Part shown: positions 10,305 to 21,577 of the stretch, one piece after another
Layout of the letters: every line of letters starts with the position of its first letter
Position numbering within the stretch: the first letter of the stretch is position 1
Assembly (NCBI GenBank): GCA_025917655.1
Contig: CP084609.1
Location: 1,736,001 to 1,800,000, forward strand
Source of the DNA: Chlorella sorokiniana
Taxonomy: Eukaryota > Chlorophyta > Trebouxiophyceae > Chlorellales > Chlorellaceae
DNA length: 64,000 nucleotides
Direction of reading: 5' to 3'
Notes under the pieces: model-generated
What the model saw: only the letters and a program-made list of their open reading frames with translations
What the model was told of the DNA's origin: nothing
Databases searched by the model: none
Made by a program: the position numbers and the translations under genes

Positions 10305-11687
10305 TCACAGCATGGATGAGCGCAGGCGCCTGACCAGCTCCGACTGGCGCGTCTCCTCACGGACTGCCTCCCCCGCCGCAGCTGTGACTGACAGCGAGCT
10401 GCGCAGCGGCGCCAGCCGCGACTCCAGGGCGGCAGCCATCGGCGCGAAGAGTGCACGCAGGCGCGAGGGCGCCTCTTCTGCAGGGGGCGGCAGCGCAGGA
10501 AGGGCGGGGTCAGCAGAGGGCTGGGGCCGGCGCAGGTGCCACAAGCTGGCAAGCTGGCACACTGCCGCTTTGCCAGTAGATCGATTGGAGCAGGGCACCC
10601 CAGGTCCCTTGTCAGCATCAGCGGCACTCGCTGGCCCCGCCCACCGGCGGTGTGGATGTCCAGCTGGCGGGCGGCGGTGGCCACCAGGGCGCCGGTGCCC
10701 CACAGCGCCAGCACCGTGCCCCAGAAGAAGGCGCGGCCGGGGTGAACTTGGGCAGCAGCCTGGGCGAGGAGCAGGGAGCAGGGAGGCGGCGCGGGCGTGA
10801 GGAGGAGCTGGAATGCAGGGCCCAGGGATCGGGCGTTGACGGGTGGGGGCGGCAGTGCGCGTGCAGCGCCGTCCCCGCTCTACGCTGCAGCAACGCCGCC
10901 CCACCTCGCCCTGTCCTCCACTGCTGGCCCACCTTAGCCCCGCCATGGTCGGCGTTTCATGCGTCGCGCGGTGGATCTTGTTCATGCGGATCTGCTCGTA
11001 GAAGCTGGCCTGCGGCGGCGGCTCGCTCGCCAGCCGCTTGCCGTCGGCAACTGCGGCAGGGAGGGCGGGGCGGGAGACAGTCAGCACAGCGTGAGGCCAC
11101 TTGCCCGGAAAAGAACACACAGGTGCTGGCTGGGGGCTGCTGCGCCTTGATGACTGGGGCCGTTCAGCGGCGGGTAGCAGGGCGGGCGGGCCGGCGTGGC
11201 TTCGCACCGGAGAAGATGGAGGCGTCGTCGATAGCCCAGCGCGCGCGACCCAGCGACACCTTGGTGCCCAGCTGCACGTAGCGCTTGTCGTCCCAGCGGG
11301 GGCTGCAGGGGTGGGGGGGGCATCGCCGACGTGAGCTGCTGGCGGCGCAAGAGGCGGGGGCCGGGGGTGCAGCACAGCTCTGCTGGCCGCAGATGCCGGC
11401 AAGCCACGGCGCCTGCTCCTTGCCGCCGCACCTGGCAGCAGCCCTGGCTTGTGCTCGTACACCCATTCCTTGCGGCGGTTGATGACTTCGGTGGGCAGGC
11501 CGGAGGCAGAACTTTCCTCCTGGGCGCGGCGGGCGGCGTCGAGCACCGCCGCCTCCACCTTGCCCTGCTGAACCAGCTTTTCCAGATGCCGCATCACCGC
11601 CAACTGGCCCTCCGTGGCGAACCAGTGTCCCTCGGCGGCGCGCTGGCGGCTGGCAAAGGCGCCCAGGGCAGAAGAGGCGCTGGCCAT
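10305..11687 (-). CDS. One-TM protein, possibly TMEM242-like
   Basis: The minus strand shows about five coding blocks. The N-terminal one (11687 to ~11432, MASASSALGAFASRQR...) is helical. The next (~11308-11217) contains PRWDDKRYVQLGTKVSLG. A third (~11060-10930) has SFYEQIRMNKIHRATHETP. A membrane block (~10765-10660) reads FFWGTVLALWGTGALVATA and then DIHT. The last (~10480-10305) reads RLRALFAPMAAALESRLAPL and ends RRLRSSML-stop. The small membrane helix followed by a His-containing turn and an amphipathic tail resembles TMEM242-type mitochondrial assembly factors, but the match is from memory and weak. The first two blocks do not join in phase without a one-base correction, and the donor before the membrane block is ambiguous (~10930 or a little downstream). 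An in-frame ATG at about 11723 is a possible alternative start. Confidence 0.5.
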   Translation of the reverse strand: MASASSALGAFASRQRAAEGHWFATEGQLAVMRHLEKLVQQGKVEAAVLDAARRAQEESSASGLPTEVINRRKEWVYEHKPGLLPGAAARSRRRGLPASAASRAVLHPRPPPLAPPAAHVGDAPPTPAAPAGTTSATCSWAPRCRWVARAGLSTTPPSSPVRSHAGPPALLPAAERPQSSRRSSPQPAPVCSFPGKWPHAVLTVSRPALPAAVADGKRLASEPPPQASFYEQIRMNKIHRATHETPTMAGLRWASSGGQGEVGRRCCSVERGRRCTRTAAPTRQRPIPGPCIPAPPHARAASLLPAPRPGCCPSSPRPRLLLGHGAGAVGHRRPGGHRRPPAGHPHRRWAGPASAADADKGPGVPCSNRSTGKAAVCQLASLWHLRRPQPSADPALPALPPPAEEAPSRLRALFAPMAAALESRLAPLRSSLSVTAAAGEAVREETRQSELVRRLRSSML

Positions 11688-12457
11688 GGCTACCTGGTTG
11701 CAGGCTGCGGCGGGAGCTTGCAAGGGTGCTGTGGGAAGAAGGTGGAGGCGCCAAGCGTTGGTACTGGGATCTCAAGGCAGGTTAGAAGGGCGAAGAGCAC
11801 CAAGCGAGGCCAGTTGGCGCGACTACCCCCGCAGGAGGTGCAAGGTGGGAGGTGCGAGTTGACTGCAAGGCTCTTGCGAAATCAATCTGCGCCGTTTTGC
11901 AGAGCCTCACAAAGCTCAATTTGTAACCTTGCGCCAGCGCTGAAGCACAAATGGGCGCGCCGGCGGTTCTCCACGAACAGCTGGCATTGCATCAACCGAG
12001 GTGACTACAAGACGGCGGCGCTCCTCTCTTGAAAGCCACTCTGCCCTACCTTGCTTTGATTCGGTTCTGTGGATAACCTCCCGCCCCCTTCACGAGCCTC
12101 TCCCACACCTCTTCACACCAACACACAGGTGCGCCGTTTCGCCCCTGCATCGGACCCTCCAGGCCCCCAGCCCGCCGATGCCCGCCGCTGCGCTTATCAC
12201 CATGCCTATGCCCTGCCCTAGCTGAGCCGCCGGGCAGCAGGGCAACCTTGCATCCACCCCTCCTTCCCTGGGTGCTCCTGCTGCGCCTACCAGCCGTTGA
12301 AAGAACCGCTTGTGGCCGGGCCAGGGATCGCTGGCGGGGCTGGCGGGCCCCTTCAAACAAGGCTGCTGCCACCGCGCTGCTGCCAAGGCCATCGCTAACC
12401 CCCAACACCCGCTTGCTCTCGCTTCTCGTCCACCCGCCCTTCCCTGCTGCAGCCACC
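11688..12457. promoter_or_regulatory. Divergent promoter region, 770 bp
   Basis: The gap separates the TMEM242-like gene (minus) from a small membrane-protein gene (plus). It should contain both promoters and 5' UTRs. The right part is C-rich up to the start context CAGCCACCATG at 12450-12460. No specific element is recognised. Confidence 0.4.
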
Positions 12458-12805
12458 ATGCCCCTCACCCAGAACATCTCCCTCTCCCTGTCCATCATTG
12501 CCCTGTGCGGCCTGGTCGGCGCGGGTGTCGCGGTTGGCTCTGGCGTTGGTGAGCGGCGGCGCTGGCAATGTCTCCCACACGCGCCCGCAGCATCTTTGGG
12601 TTAGGGTTGGCCTCTGTGTGGTGCCATCCTGGCTTGGTACCTCCTCCTGACCCTGCCGGCTCCCCCTCTGGCTGGTATCTGCAGGCATGATGTCCATGGC
12701 TGTGCTGGAGCAGGAGAAGCAGCAGCAGGCCGTCGCCGCGCACTCCCCCTTGAGAAGGTGGTGGTGAACCGCGGCTTTGCCGCCTCTGGCGCCCAGCAGC
12801 AGTAA
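12458..12805 (+). CDS. Small membrane protein (~70 aa)
   Basis: Two exons, 12458-12548 and 12685 onward, splice in phase. Exon 1 encodes MPLTQNISLSLSIIALCGLV and continues into a Gly/Val-rich helix, a clear single membrane span. Exon 2 encodes MMSMAVLEQEKQQQAV, an amphipathic helix. As written, translation stops at 12765-12767 after ...SPLRRWW. If the C run at ~12745-12749 were one base longer, it would instead read SPLEKVVVNRGFAAS and end at 12803-12805. I prefer the longer form because the same slip recurs throughout the window. Family and function unknown; the size and layout would suit a small subunit of an organellar membrane complex. Confidence 0.5.
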
Positions 12806-14085
12806 ACGGCGTTGCACGGCCCCCGGCGTTCGTAGTCCCGCGCGCCTAAGCTGTAGGGTTAGCAACCCCAAGCACCCGCCCTGCCATTAAATCTGGCACG
12901 AATCCGCTGCCGACCTGTGGGTGCGCCCCTCGGTCATGACCCACGCGCCCCCAAGGTTCACCCCCAGTACCTTGTGCGGCTCTCAGTTGGCCGCACCTCA
13001 CCCTCTTCACTCATAGCAACGCCCTAGCATGCTTGCATTGCAAATGATGTACTCCCCAATCCCCTACCGACAGCATTTTCTTGGCGCCTCCCAGCATGCC
13101 GCGGCGGTGCCGACCCCGTTCATTTCGTCTGCCCTCTTGCGCTAGTGTTTGGGCGGCGGGTGATCACCCTCCTCCGCCCTCCTCCCCTGCTTAGCCCTCG
13201 TCCCAGCAAATTTTGCTTCCGCTGTTGCCCTACCCCTCTTCCCGGGCTTTTTCGATGCGACGAGTAGTGACGGGCTGCAGCCCTTTCCCCACCCTGTAGT
13301 GCCGTGCCTGGTGCAGAACAACGTGCATGCCTTGTTGTTCGCTGCTGTCGGTAGCTGCACATCTGCCGACCAGGGCGGTTTTTGCATTGTCTTGGTGCCT
13401 TCGTCTTGTGCTGATTGCGGGCCGAGCGCCCAGTAGTTTTCCCACCTAGCTGTAAAGCGCTTTCTTCAATGTTGCAGCTTTACCCCGTGCTATGCTACAT
13501 TCGGCAGAGTTGATGCTGGGGACGTGGCAGTGCCTGTGACGCTTGGTGGTGGCTGGCAGAGCTGATACACCAAGATCTAGACCAGGTCAGCGGTTCACTG
13601 CAGATAAAGGTCCTGCCACGTGAAGGCCTCCCTTTCACAGTGTTTGTGCAAGCCTTTGGGATTACAACTGCCAGCATTTCGCTTCGGTGGCCTGTTTCCG
13701 CGGCTCGCAAATACGTGCCCGCTGTGCGAGGTTGTCGATCCCCATCACAAGCCTGCCTGGACTTAGGTTTACAGGCATATGCAGAGAGGAAAGACTGCCT
13801 GCTCGCCGGCGAAGCAATTTGTGGGGAGGGGCGGCGGGTGGGGGCTATACCCTGGCCGCAGACGCAGCCTGCTAACCCGACCCGACCCATGTGACAGCCA
13901 CCCGCCGAGAGCTGCGGCTGGCAGCGCTGGGAGTGAGCGCATGCCCTGCCCACCCTTTTCTTTGCAGGGCCTGCCGCTCTGGTCGTAGAGGGCTGACTGC
14001 TGCGCGCCGGTTGGCTGCCCGCGGCGACCGTCGCCAGCCGCTCTCCGCGCCAGCCGCTCTCCGCGGCGCGAGCCGCCCACCCGCC
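12806..14085. other. Long gap: 3' UTR of the small gene and upstream region of the next
   Basis: About 1.28 kb with no recognisable gene. It includes a TGTAA signal at 13451, about 645 bp past the small gene's stop, so a long 3' UTR is possible; long 3' UTRs are usual in green algae. The last ~300 bp should be promoter and 5' UTR of the MCWS gene. Confidence 0.4.
13451..13455 (+). terminator. Possible TGTAA polyadenylation signal
   Basis: TGTAA is the usual green-algal polyadenylation signal. This copy lies in a T-richer stretch downstream of the small membrane-protein gene, with no other candidate nearer. The distance is long, so the assignment is tentative. Confidence 0.3.
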
Positions 14086-14860
14086 ATGTGCTGGTCGCTG
14101 GAGGTGTCCCTCGGCTCCTACGCCGCCGTCTGCGCGCTGTCCGCCCTGCTGTGGCGCCGCAACTGGCGGGGGGACAGGTGGTACGCGGCGCTGCTGGGGT
14201 TCGTGGGGCAGATACAGGCGTGCGAGGCGGCGCTGTGGCTGGACCCGGGCTGCACGGGGCTCAACCAGGCGGCCTCCGTCCTGCTGCTGGGTGTGATCTG
14301 CTGCGAGCCGGCAGCCCACGCCGCCATCGCGCTCGCGCTAGGCCCGGCAGGCAAGCGGCCGCGCCGCCGCCAGGCGCGCTGCTCGCGCTGTCGGCGGCGT
14401 TTGGGCTCGCGCTGGCGGCGGTGGCGGCGCGCGGCGCCCGACTGGTGCGCGCGCCCCTGCGCCCCCCGCCTGCGGCCGCCACCTGCGCTGGAGCTGGACC
14501 GCCGCCATCAACGACGCCTGGCGCCTCGCCTTCTTCACGCTGCTGGCGGCGCCGCTGGCCTTCCTGCGCCCCGTGGCGCACGCCGCGGCCGGCGCCGCCT
14601 ACGCCGCCGCCACCTTCTCCGCCGCCCACTACCTGTTCAACCCCTATGCCGCCTTTGAGAGCATGTGGTGCTGGCTAGCGGTGGGCGCCTACGCCGTCCC
14701 GCTGCTGCTGGGCGCCCGCCGCCGGCGCGGCGGCAACGCGCCGAGTGACGCAGCCAGGGCCGGCAACGTTCGGCTTTCACGGGCTCCTTTTATCACGGCT
14801 TATCATGACATAAAATTTCATCGAAGATTGCGGGGATTGCCGCCAATGGCAGTATTATAA
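14086..14860 (+). CDS. Multi-spanning membrane protein of MCWS type
   Basis: The protein starts MCWSLEVSLGSYAAV, followed by a hydrophobic span, a short basic loop WRRNWRGDRWYA and a second span containing QIQACEAALW. Further spans lie at ALLALSAAFGLALAAVA (~14380) and LAFFTLLAAPLAFL (~14520). Late motifs are HLRWSWTAAINDAW and FESMWCWLAVGAYAV. The start, the conserved Trp/Cys positions and the HLxWxW block recall a family of uncharacterised membrane proteins that I associate with protists, algae and large DNA viruses; this is from memory and unchecked. The frame slips at ~14360 and in the C run at ~14468, each curable by one base. No intron is needed. Translation stops at 14858-14860 after a tail that looks less conserved. 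Confidence 0.55.
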
Positions 14861-15261
14861 ACATTGCAGCACAGTGGGCGAACACGCATTTCCCAGCAGT
14901 CGCGCACTGGCGCGGCGGCAGTGCCGTGCCTTGCCACAGCACGTTTGCGTCAGACGCCATCGCAGGCAATTGATCTGGAAACTCTGTGCACTTGCAAACT
15001 GCATCGTTTGCGGAAGCCGTGGGCCGAAACGCGACCGCCTTGTTCAAGAGGCCTGGTTCAATAGTGCTCGGGAGGGCTAAGCCTTGGGCCTGTTTGAGTA
15101 AGGTGAGATGGTATTCGAGTATCACCCCTCGCCGACCCCCGGCAGCCGTGGCTGGCTCTCAGCGCCACCCCGCACGCCGCCGCAGGCCCCCGTGCGACCA
15201 CCGCTCGCCGGCCCCCCGCCTGTCGGCGCAGCGTCAGCCCCAGCCTCGAGCGACGCCAGCC
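14861..15261. other. Intergenic gap, no gene seen
   Basis: About 400 bp with the 3' flank of the MCWS gene and the promoter side of the MYND gene. GC falls in the first half and rises toward the next start codon. No element is recognised. Confidence 0.45.
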
Positions 15262-17233
15262 ATGCCGTGGCGGCTGGACGGGCTGGTGGAGGAGCGGTTG
15301 GAGCGGTGCCGCGCGCTGCTGGCCGACCCCTCCAGCGAGCACCATGGCAGCGCAGACATGCTCTGCTGGGTGGAGTATGCCGACATGATTGTGGCGCTGC
15401 ACCGCGCCGCGCTGGACGACGGGTGCCGCCCGCGCAGGGACCTGTCCCCCGCCGAGAAGCTGCAGGCAGGTTGCGGCGGGCCGGGCGGCGGCGACTTCAC
15501 GGGCCTCTGCCGCCTGTGGCGCCGCTGCTTGCGGCCGCAGGCCCAAACCTCAACAGCGTGCGTTGTCCGGGACCGACGCTGGTGCTTGCCTTATGGAGCC
15601 CCCGTGCTTCCGCTGCCACCCGAGAGCTGATCGATCCGGCTGCACCCCCTCCCGCCGCAGCTCTGCGCCCTGTTTGTGCTGGCGCTGCACAAGCACCCAC
15701 ATGTGTCTCTGGGCGTGGAACCCGCCGCCGAGGAGGTGCTCATGCAGGCGGTGAGCCGCAGCTGGGCGGCCGCGCGGTTCTTGGTCGGCCGGCAGCGCTG
15801 CAGCCGCGTGTACGTGCAGGGCAGCGCCCTGCTTGAGTCCTGGGCCACGCCCTGCTGCCTGTACCGCCGGACCGCCTCGCCAGGCTTGCGTGGTCGAAAA
15901 GCAGGGACGGCGCCATTTCTTCTCGCTCCCTCGCCGGGCAGGGCCCTCAACAACAGCCCGTCGGGCACCCCCTGCCACCTGGCGCAGGCGCGGACGCTGC
16001 CTCCGCGTTGGCAGGTCGTGTCGTTGGGCGTGCTTGCGTGCGCCCGGCCGGGGCCGTCCTACGGCCGGATGCTGTACGATGCTCGCCGCGACGTCGCCGC
16101 CACCCTGATGGACACCCTGGAGGGCAGCCCCGAGGCCGCGGCGGCGCTGCCTGGCGACATGGCTGCGGCGGGGTGCCGCCACACCCTCACCGCTGACGTG
16201 CTCAAGCAGGCCGCCCTTTTCTACGTGGTCAAGGCGGCGCTGGAGGCGGTGACGGCGTGCCAGGAGGAGGGACGGGCGGTGCCGCGGGACGTCGCCGCCG
16301 GCGCCCGCCAGGCCGTCGACGAGCTGCTGGCGCTGCGCCCGCGCTGGCCCCGCTACCTGGCACTGGGCAGCGAGGTGGCGCTGGCCGTGGGGACGGGGCG
16401 GCGGCCGTCGCGGGGTGGCACGCGGCGCGGGAGGCCGCCGAGGCTCAGCGAGGTGGGCTGCTGCGGGCAGGGCGGGCGTTGCCCTGTGCCGCCGCTCGCG
16501 CTGTCGCTTGCAGCGCTCCTTTCTTCCCGACCGATGGCAGGCACGGTCCGCGCTACGTCCCCCCGCCCGCCAAACCAACAGCGGCGCCTGGTGCCCCCTC
16601 CCCTCCTCAACCTGCCCCCCCAAAAAAAAAAAATAACAATAAAAAAACACGCTGTCAGCCTACTACTGGGCGGGTCAGGCCTGCTTGGACCTGGCCAGCG
16701 CGCTGCTGACGGGCGTCGGGGGCGAGGTGCGGTTCGAGCCGCGCCGGGCGCAGGAGCTGCTGGATGAGGCGGAGCGCCTGTGGCGCCTCTCCCGCCCCTG
16801 GACCGCCCCCTTCAAGCGCGTGCTTGCCGAGGACCTCAAGAGCGCACGCGACCAGCTGCGGCAGAGCGTGGCGGCGGCGGCGCCGGGCGCCTCCCTTGTC
16901 CCCGTGATCTTCCGCTCGCTGTGGACCCCCGCCGCCGGCCCGGGGCTGCAGCTGCGCTGCGACGGCTGCGGCCAGACGGCGGTGGAGCTCAAAAAGTGCT
17001 CGCGCTGCCGGGCGGCGGCCTACTGCAGGTGCTGCGCCGCCGGGCCGCTGCGCTGCCGCCTGGCAGCCGGTGCCGGTGCGAGCTCGTTGCGCCGCCGCCG
17101 CCGCCGCCACAGCGCCGACCCAACCGGCTGGCCGTGAGCTGCCGCCCCGTATGGAATCCCCCACTGCAGCCGCGAGTGCCAGGTGCGGCACTGGAGGGAG
17201 GGCGGCCACAAGCGCGAGTGCAAGCCTAAGTGA
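15262..17233 (+). CDS. MYND zinc-finger protein
   Basis: Five exons: 15262-15465, 15661-15750, 16015-16452, 16659-17028 and 17170-17233. The product of ~390 aa is mostly helical and ends in a MYND-type zinc finger. Its ligands are visible as CDGC, CSRC and YCSREC, then H in VRHW, H in GGHK and C in REC, split across the last intron at YC|SREC. The N-terminal ~320 residues have no motif I recognise (for example MLCWVEYADMIVALHRAAL). MYND fingers bind proline-rich peptides or act in SET-MYND methyltransferases. I see no SET motif, so a protein-interaction role is the safe call. Intron 1 has a GC donor (AG|GCAGGT at 15466). The frame slips once at ~16390 in a G run. The fourth intron carries an A-rich tract at 16621-16650. 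Confidence 0.75.
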
Positions 17234-17631
17234 GCCGTGGCACGGCCTCCCAGCATTCAAGCACAGAAACGACGCTTGCTCGTGGTCGACAACGGGTGCA
17301 CCATCAGCACCCCCACTCCCTGCGCAGCAGCCACCTGCCGTGCATGAACCTATGTATATGGTACAGGAGGATGTGTGCAGCCACATCCTGGGTTTAAATG
17401 CCAGCTGGGAGCAGCCCGATCGGGAAGGCGGCGGGGTGCTGGGATGCGCTGACATGGCACCCGTCGCTATCTTCTCGTCGCGCAGTTATAAAGGTGGTGA
17501 ATCAGACACCAATTGAGGAGTATCAGCGGCGAGCTCTTTTACGCCACCGCAACAAGCGGCACCCACCCTCGCCACTTCGGGGCCTGCCAGACCTTGGCTT
17601 GCCGCTCTTCTACGCCCTCGAAAGCGCTATC
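17234..17631. other. Intergenic gap, no gene seen
   Basis: About 400 bp between the MYND-gene stop and the P450 start. It holds the 3' UTR of one and the promoter of the other. No clear signal is visible. Confidence 0.45.
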
Positions 17632-20600
17632 ATGTTGTCAGTGAGCAATGCGCTGCAGCAGCACGTGGCACCTGCGGTTTCGGTGCCCCTGCCACGCCTC
17701 CGTGCGAACAGCCGACAGCGGCAGCGTGCGGCCCGCTGCTGTGCAGCCAGCACGCATGCCGCTGGGCAAGATGCGGATGCTGCTGTTGCGCCAGAGGAGA
17801 GGGAGCAGCTTTCGCCCCCTGAGGCGGAACTAGAGGCTGCGGCACGCACCCCAGCAACCTCCAGCCGGCAAACCAGCGGCAGCGCCGCCTCCTCAGGCCC
17901 CTCGCCAGGCCGGCGCACACCACCTGTTGTCCTGCAGGGCTCAGGCAGCAGGCAGCGCAGCGACGGCAGCGGCGGCAGCGCTTGCCCCATCAGCGGGCTG
18001 GCCAGCAACCTGGCCTCCTTGGGGCGGGCCGTGGAGCAGACGGCGGCGCGCCTGGCTCGCCAGCTGGAGCCGCCGCCGCCGCGGTTCCCGCCCGGCCCGC
18101 CGGGCGACGTGGCGGTGGAGCTGCTGAGCAGCCCGTTGCCCTTCCTGGAGCAGCTGCGGCGGCGGCACGGCACCGTGGTAGGGCTGCTGCTGGGCGGAGA
18201 GCGGGTGGTGTTGGTGGCGGGTGAGCGCCGCGCCTGGGCCGCCGCCTGCCGCCGTCCCGCAGCCAGCTCGACCTAATCGGTTTTTTTTGCTTTTCTTGCG
18301 ATGCTGTCTCTGCGAAAAATGCCACCCTGCAGCCTGCGGGGTCTGCTTGCAAGCCCGCACTGGAGTCTGCCGCCCATGACGCCTGCTTGCCGCCACGGTC
18401 ACGCCCTCCCCTCCGCGCCCACTGCTGGCCTCATGCCCCCAACGCAGAGCAGAGCCGCCGCCCGCACCGTGCTGGTCGACCGCGGCGACGTGTTCGTCAA
18501 GGCGGGCACAGCCTTCTTCCCGGGCAGCAGCCTGGCGGGCAACGGGCTGCTGGTCAGGTGGGCGGCGGGGGTGTGCCGCCGCTGGCCGCTCGTGTTGCGC
18601 AGGGGTTGCAGCGGCCCCGTATCATCATCCTGTTTTGATGCATGAGCCAGACCTTGGTGCATGCTGCGGCAACCCTGCTGACATTGGGAAGCCGCCGCCT
18701 GCCCAGACCCCGCTGTCGCCCAGCTGAACCGCCGCCCCTGCCCCCTCCCTGCCGGCAGCGACGGCGAGGTGTGGCGGCGGCAGCGCCGACTGGCCAACCC
18801 GGCCTTCCGCCGCGCGGCAGTGGAGCGGTACGCCGAGGTACGTCGCAAGCACTGCTTGCAGAAAGTTTTCGATTCTCTTGACTGCTGCCTCTGGCAGGGC
18901 AGCCGAGCCTCTCAGCCAGAACCGTGCCGCCCACCGCGCCCTTGCGGCTTCCCCACCTCCCCTGCCACCCGTCCATGACCCCGCTGCCCCCACTCTGCCC
19001 GCCCCGCCTCCCCCACCCCGCTTCTGCTTCCCCGCAGGCCATGCTGGCGTCGGCCGACCGCCTGGTGGGGGGCATGGCGGACGGCGTCGCCCGCGACCTC
19101 CACGCCGACTTCAACCGCCTGACGCTGGAGGTGACGCTGGAGGCGCTGTTCGGGCGCGCCTGGCTGCGGGGGAGGCGGCGGGTCGGGAGATCACGGGTGA
19201 GGGGCTGGCGCGGCAGCCAAGCATCTAGGGATGAGGGGAGTGGGGGCATGGTGGCTGTGGGCCACGGCCGTGCCTCTGCAGCTTTCGCTTCCGGCCTGTG
19301 CAACCGCCCGGCTGCCTCCGGCTGCGTCGTGCCGCGCCTGTTGGTCATTGCGCCCGTCCCACCCACCCGGTTCCCTGCTGCGCTGCTGCGCCTTCTCCTG
19401 GCCCCCAGACTCCATCCAGGAGGCCTTCCGCTTCTTCGCGGCCCGCGGCGCCGCCGCGCCGTCATCCCGGGAGTGGGTGCCCACCCCGACAACGCCGCCT
19501 TTGCCGCCGCGGTGGACCGCCTGGACCGCGCGGTGTTTGGGCTCATCTCGGAGCGACGCAGGTGGGGGAAGGGGAGCGGCCTGCAGACCCGCCGGCGCTG
19601 TTGCGCCTGTTGCGCCGCGCAGCGGGCGCCGTTGCATGGCTGCCAGCGACGCCGTGGCGCCCGTCCCCCGCGCGCCGGCGCGCTGCAAATACTCTGCTGG
19701 AAGGGCAGGTTTGGGCGCCTGCCAACGCCGCCTGCCTGCCCGCCTTCTCGCTGCCCGCACTGTCGCTGTGCAGGGAGCTGGCAGAGGCTCCGCGCCCCCC
19801 CGCCGACCTGCTGGACAGCCTGCTGCTGGCTCGGGACGAGGCGGGGAGGGGCATGGGCGACCGTGAAGCGCGGGACGAGGCCATGACGCTGCTGGTGGCG
19901 GGTGCGGCGGCGGCGCAGGGGGAGGGAGGGTGGGGGGCAGCGCGTTGGGGGTGGCTGGCTGAAGGGCCCTCCCGCTTTTGTAGGGTCCTCCACCCACCTG
20001 AACCACTGCCAGCGCTAGCCTGTGCCAGGCCCAGATTGCATGCTGCGCATTGGGATGCCTGTGCTGCCTTGCGCACGGCAGCATCCTCCGCCCACCCCCT
20101 TGAGGTGCCTCCTTGCCTCCCCTTGGGCCCCGCCGCCCTCCCGTGCAGGCCAGGAAACCTCGGCCATCCAGCTGGCCTGGAGCTGCGCCTACCTGGCCCA
20201 CCACCCAGCGGCCCAGGCGACGGCGGCGGCCGAGGTGGCCGCGGTGGCGGGGGCCGCCCGCTGCAGGCTGCCGACGCGCGGCGCCTGCCGCTGGTGGAGG
20301 CCGTCGTGCTGGAGGCGATGAGGTGGGCGCGCGTGTGAAAAGGGGGGCTTTCTAAGCCGGCCGGGCCTTCTTACGAGGCAGCGTTGCTGGACACGCCGGA
20401 TGCGTCGGGTGCATGCGCTGCCGCTGACCACATGCCGCTGGCCACTCCGCCGTGCGACCGCCGCCCGCAGGCTGTCGCCGCCGGCCTACCTGGTGGGGCG
20501 CTGCGCAGCGGAGGCCACCTCCCTGGGCGGCTACCGCCTGCCGCAAGGCAAGCGTTGCAGCGGGCCGCTGCTTGCTGTGCTTCTGCCGCCGCATGGCGGG

Positions 20601-21301
20601 CAGCGCTGGGCGGCGGCGGGTGTGTTGCTGTCCCTGGAAACTGCGAGCAACCGCGCATGGGTCAGCCAGCTGGCAGCCCGGCTGTATGCGCGCTCCCCTC
20701 ACGCTCGTGTGCTGCGCTTTGTGTCGCTCTGCAGGCACGACCGTACTGGTGTGCCCCCACCTGCTGCACCGAGACCCCGCTTGGTGGGGCCCCGACGCTG
20801 CTGCCTTCCGCCCCGAGCGCTGGCTGGAGCTGCAGCAGCAGAGCAGCAGCAGGCTGCCGGCTGCCCGCACGCGGCGGCGGCGGCGGCGGCGGCTGACGGC
20901 GGCGGGGCGCGGCTGCCAGCGCCAGCGGCGGCGGCATGGCGTTCCTGTCGGGGATGGGCCCCAACGGCGCGTACATTCCGTTTGGCGCGGGCCAGCGCAA
21001 CTGCATTGGCACGGGTGAGGAGGATGGGGGCGGAGGTGCTGCCGCGCACTGCAGGCTCTGATGCCGGCTGCATGCTGCGGAAGGAAGCGGGATTGGCCCA
21101 ACCTGCCCGGCTGCTGGATCCTCAATTGCCTTGCCCTTTGCTGTGCGCGCAGGCTTTGCCATGATGGAGGCGGTGCTGGTGCTGGCGGCAGTACTGCAGC
21201 GGTACGAGGTCCGCCCGCTGCCTGGCGCCGCCTTCCCCGCCGCCAAGCCACAGATCACGCTGCGCCCTGAGTCCGCCCGGCTGCTGCTGCGCAAGCGATA
21301 G
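17632..21301 (+). CDS. Cytochrome P450, probably plastid-targeted
   Basis: About ten exons: 17632-18220, 18455-18556, 18759-18837, 19038-~19196, 19409-19561, 19774-19901, 20149-20322, 20471-20547, 20735-21014 and 21153-21301. The N-terminal ~150 residues are Ser/Ala/Arg-rich, like a plastid transit peptide. A Pro-rich hinge FPPGPPG and the substrate-channel start follow. DGEVWRRQRRLANPAF is a standard P450 helix-C block with the heme-contacting WxxxR. The I helix reads EAMTLLVAGQETSA, the K helix carries EAMR (ExxR), FRPERW is the PERF region, and the heme loop is FGAGQRNCIG with the axial Cys. The C-terminal helix reads GFAMMEAVLVLAAVL. This is a monooxygenase; the overall style recalls CYP97/CYP4-like plant and algal enzymes, so a carotenoid or fatty-acid substrate is possible but not shown. 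The frame slips in at least four exons, mostly at G/C runs. Intron 8 has a GC donor at 20548. Confidence 0.82.
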
Positions 21302-21331
21302 GCATCCATCTACTGGAGTGATGAAGTGTTC

Positions 21332-21336
21332 TGTAA
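21332..21336 (+). terminator. TGTAA polyadenylation signal of the P450 gene
   Basis: TGTAA lies 31 bp after the P450 stop codon and ~240 bp before the PdxT start, the expected signal and place for a green-algal 3' end. It is unusually close to the stop, so a later cryptic signal cannot be excluded. Confidence 0.4.
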
Positions 21337-21577
21337 AGCGCTGACTGAGGTTGCAGCATGCATGCAGTGGCGCTCAGAGTGAGGCCTGCTTTGCGTGCCG
21401 CCGGCACCCGGCTGTGCTGGCAGCCTGGCTCTGTGAAGCGGGTCTGTCTGGCGGTGCATTATTCGCTCTTCTAAAGTGCTCTTGACTGCACGCATCGCTT
21501 AGCGCCGGCGCTCACCCGCTTGGCTGGGAGCCTGAAGTTTGCCCATTCGTTTGGATCTCTAGACATCTACGTTCACA

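Noticed and set aside
12600-12625. Telomere-like TTAGGG/GGGTTAGGG
   Set aside because: Only a single partial unit inside a short intron; no array.
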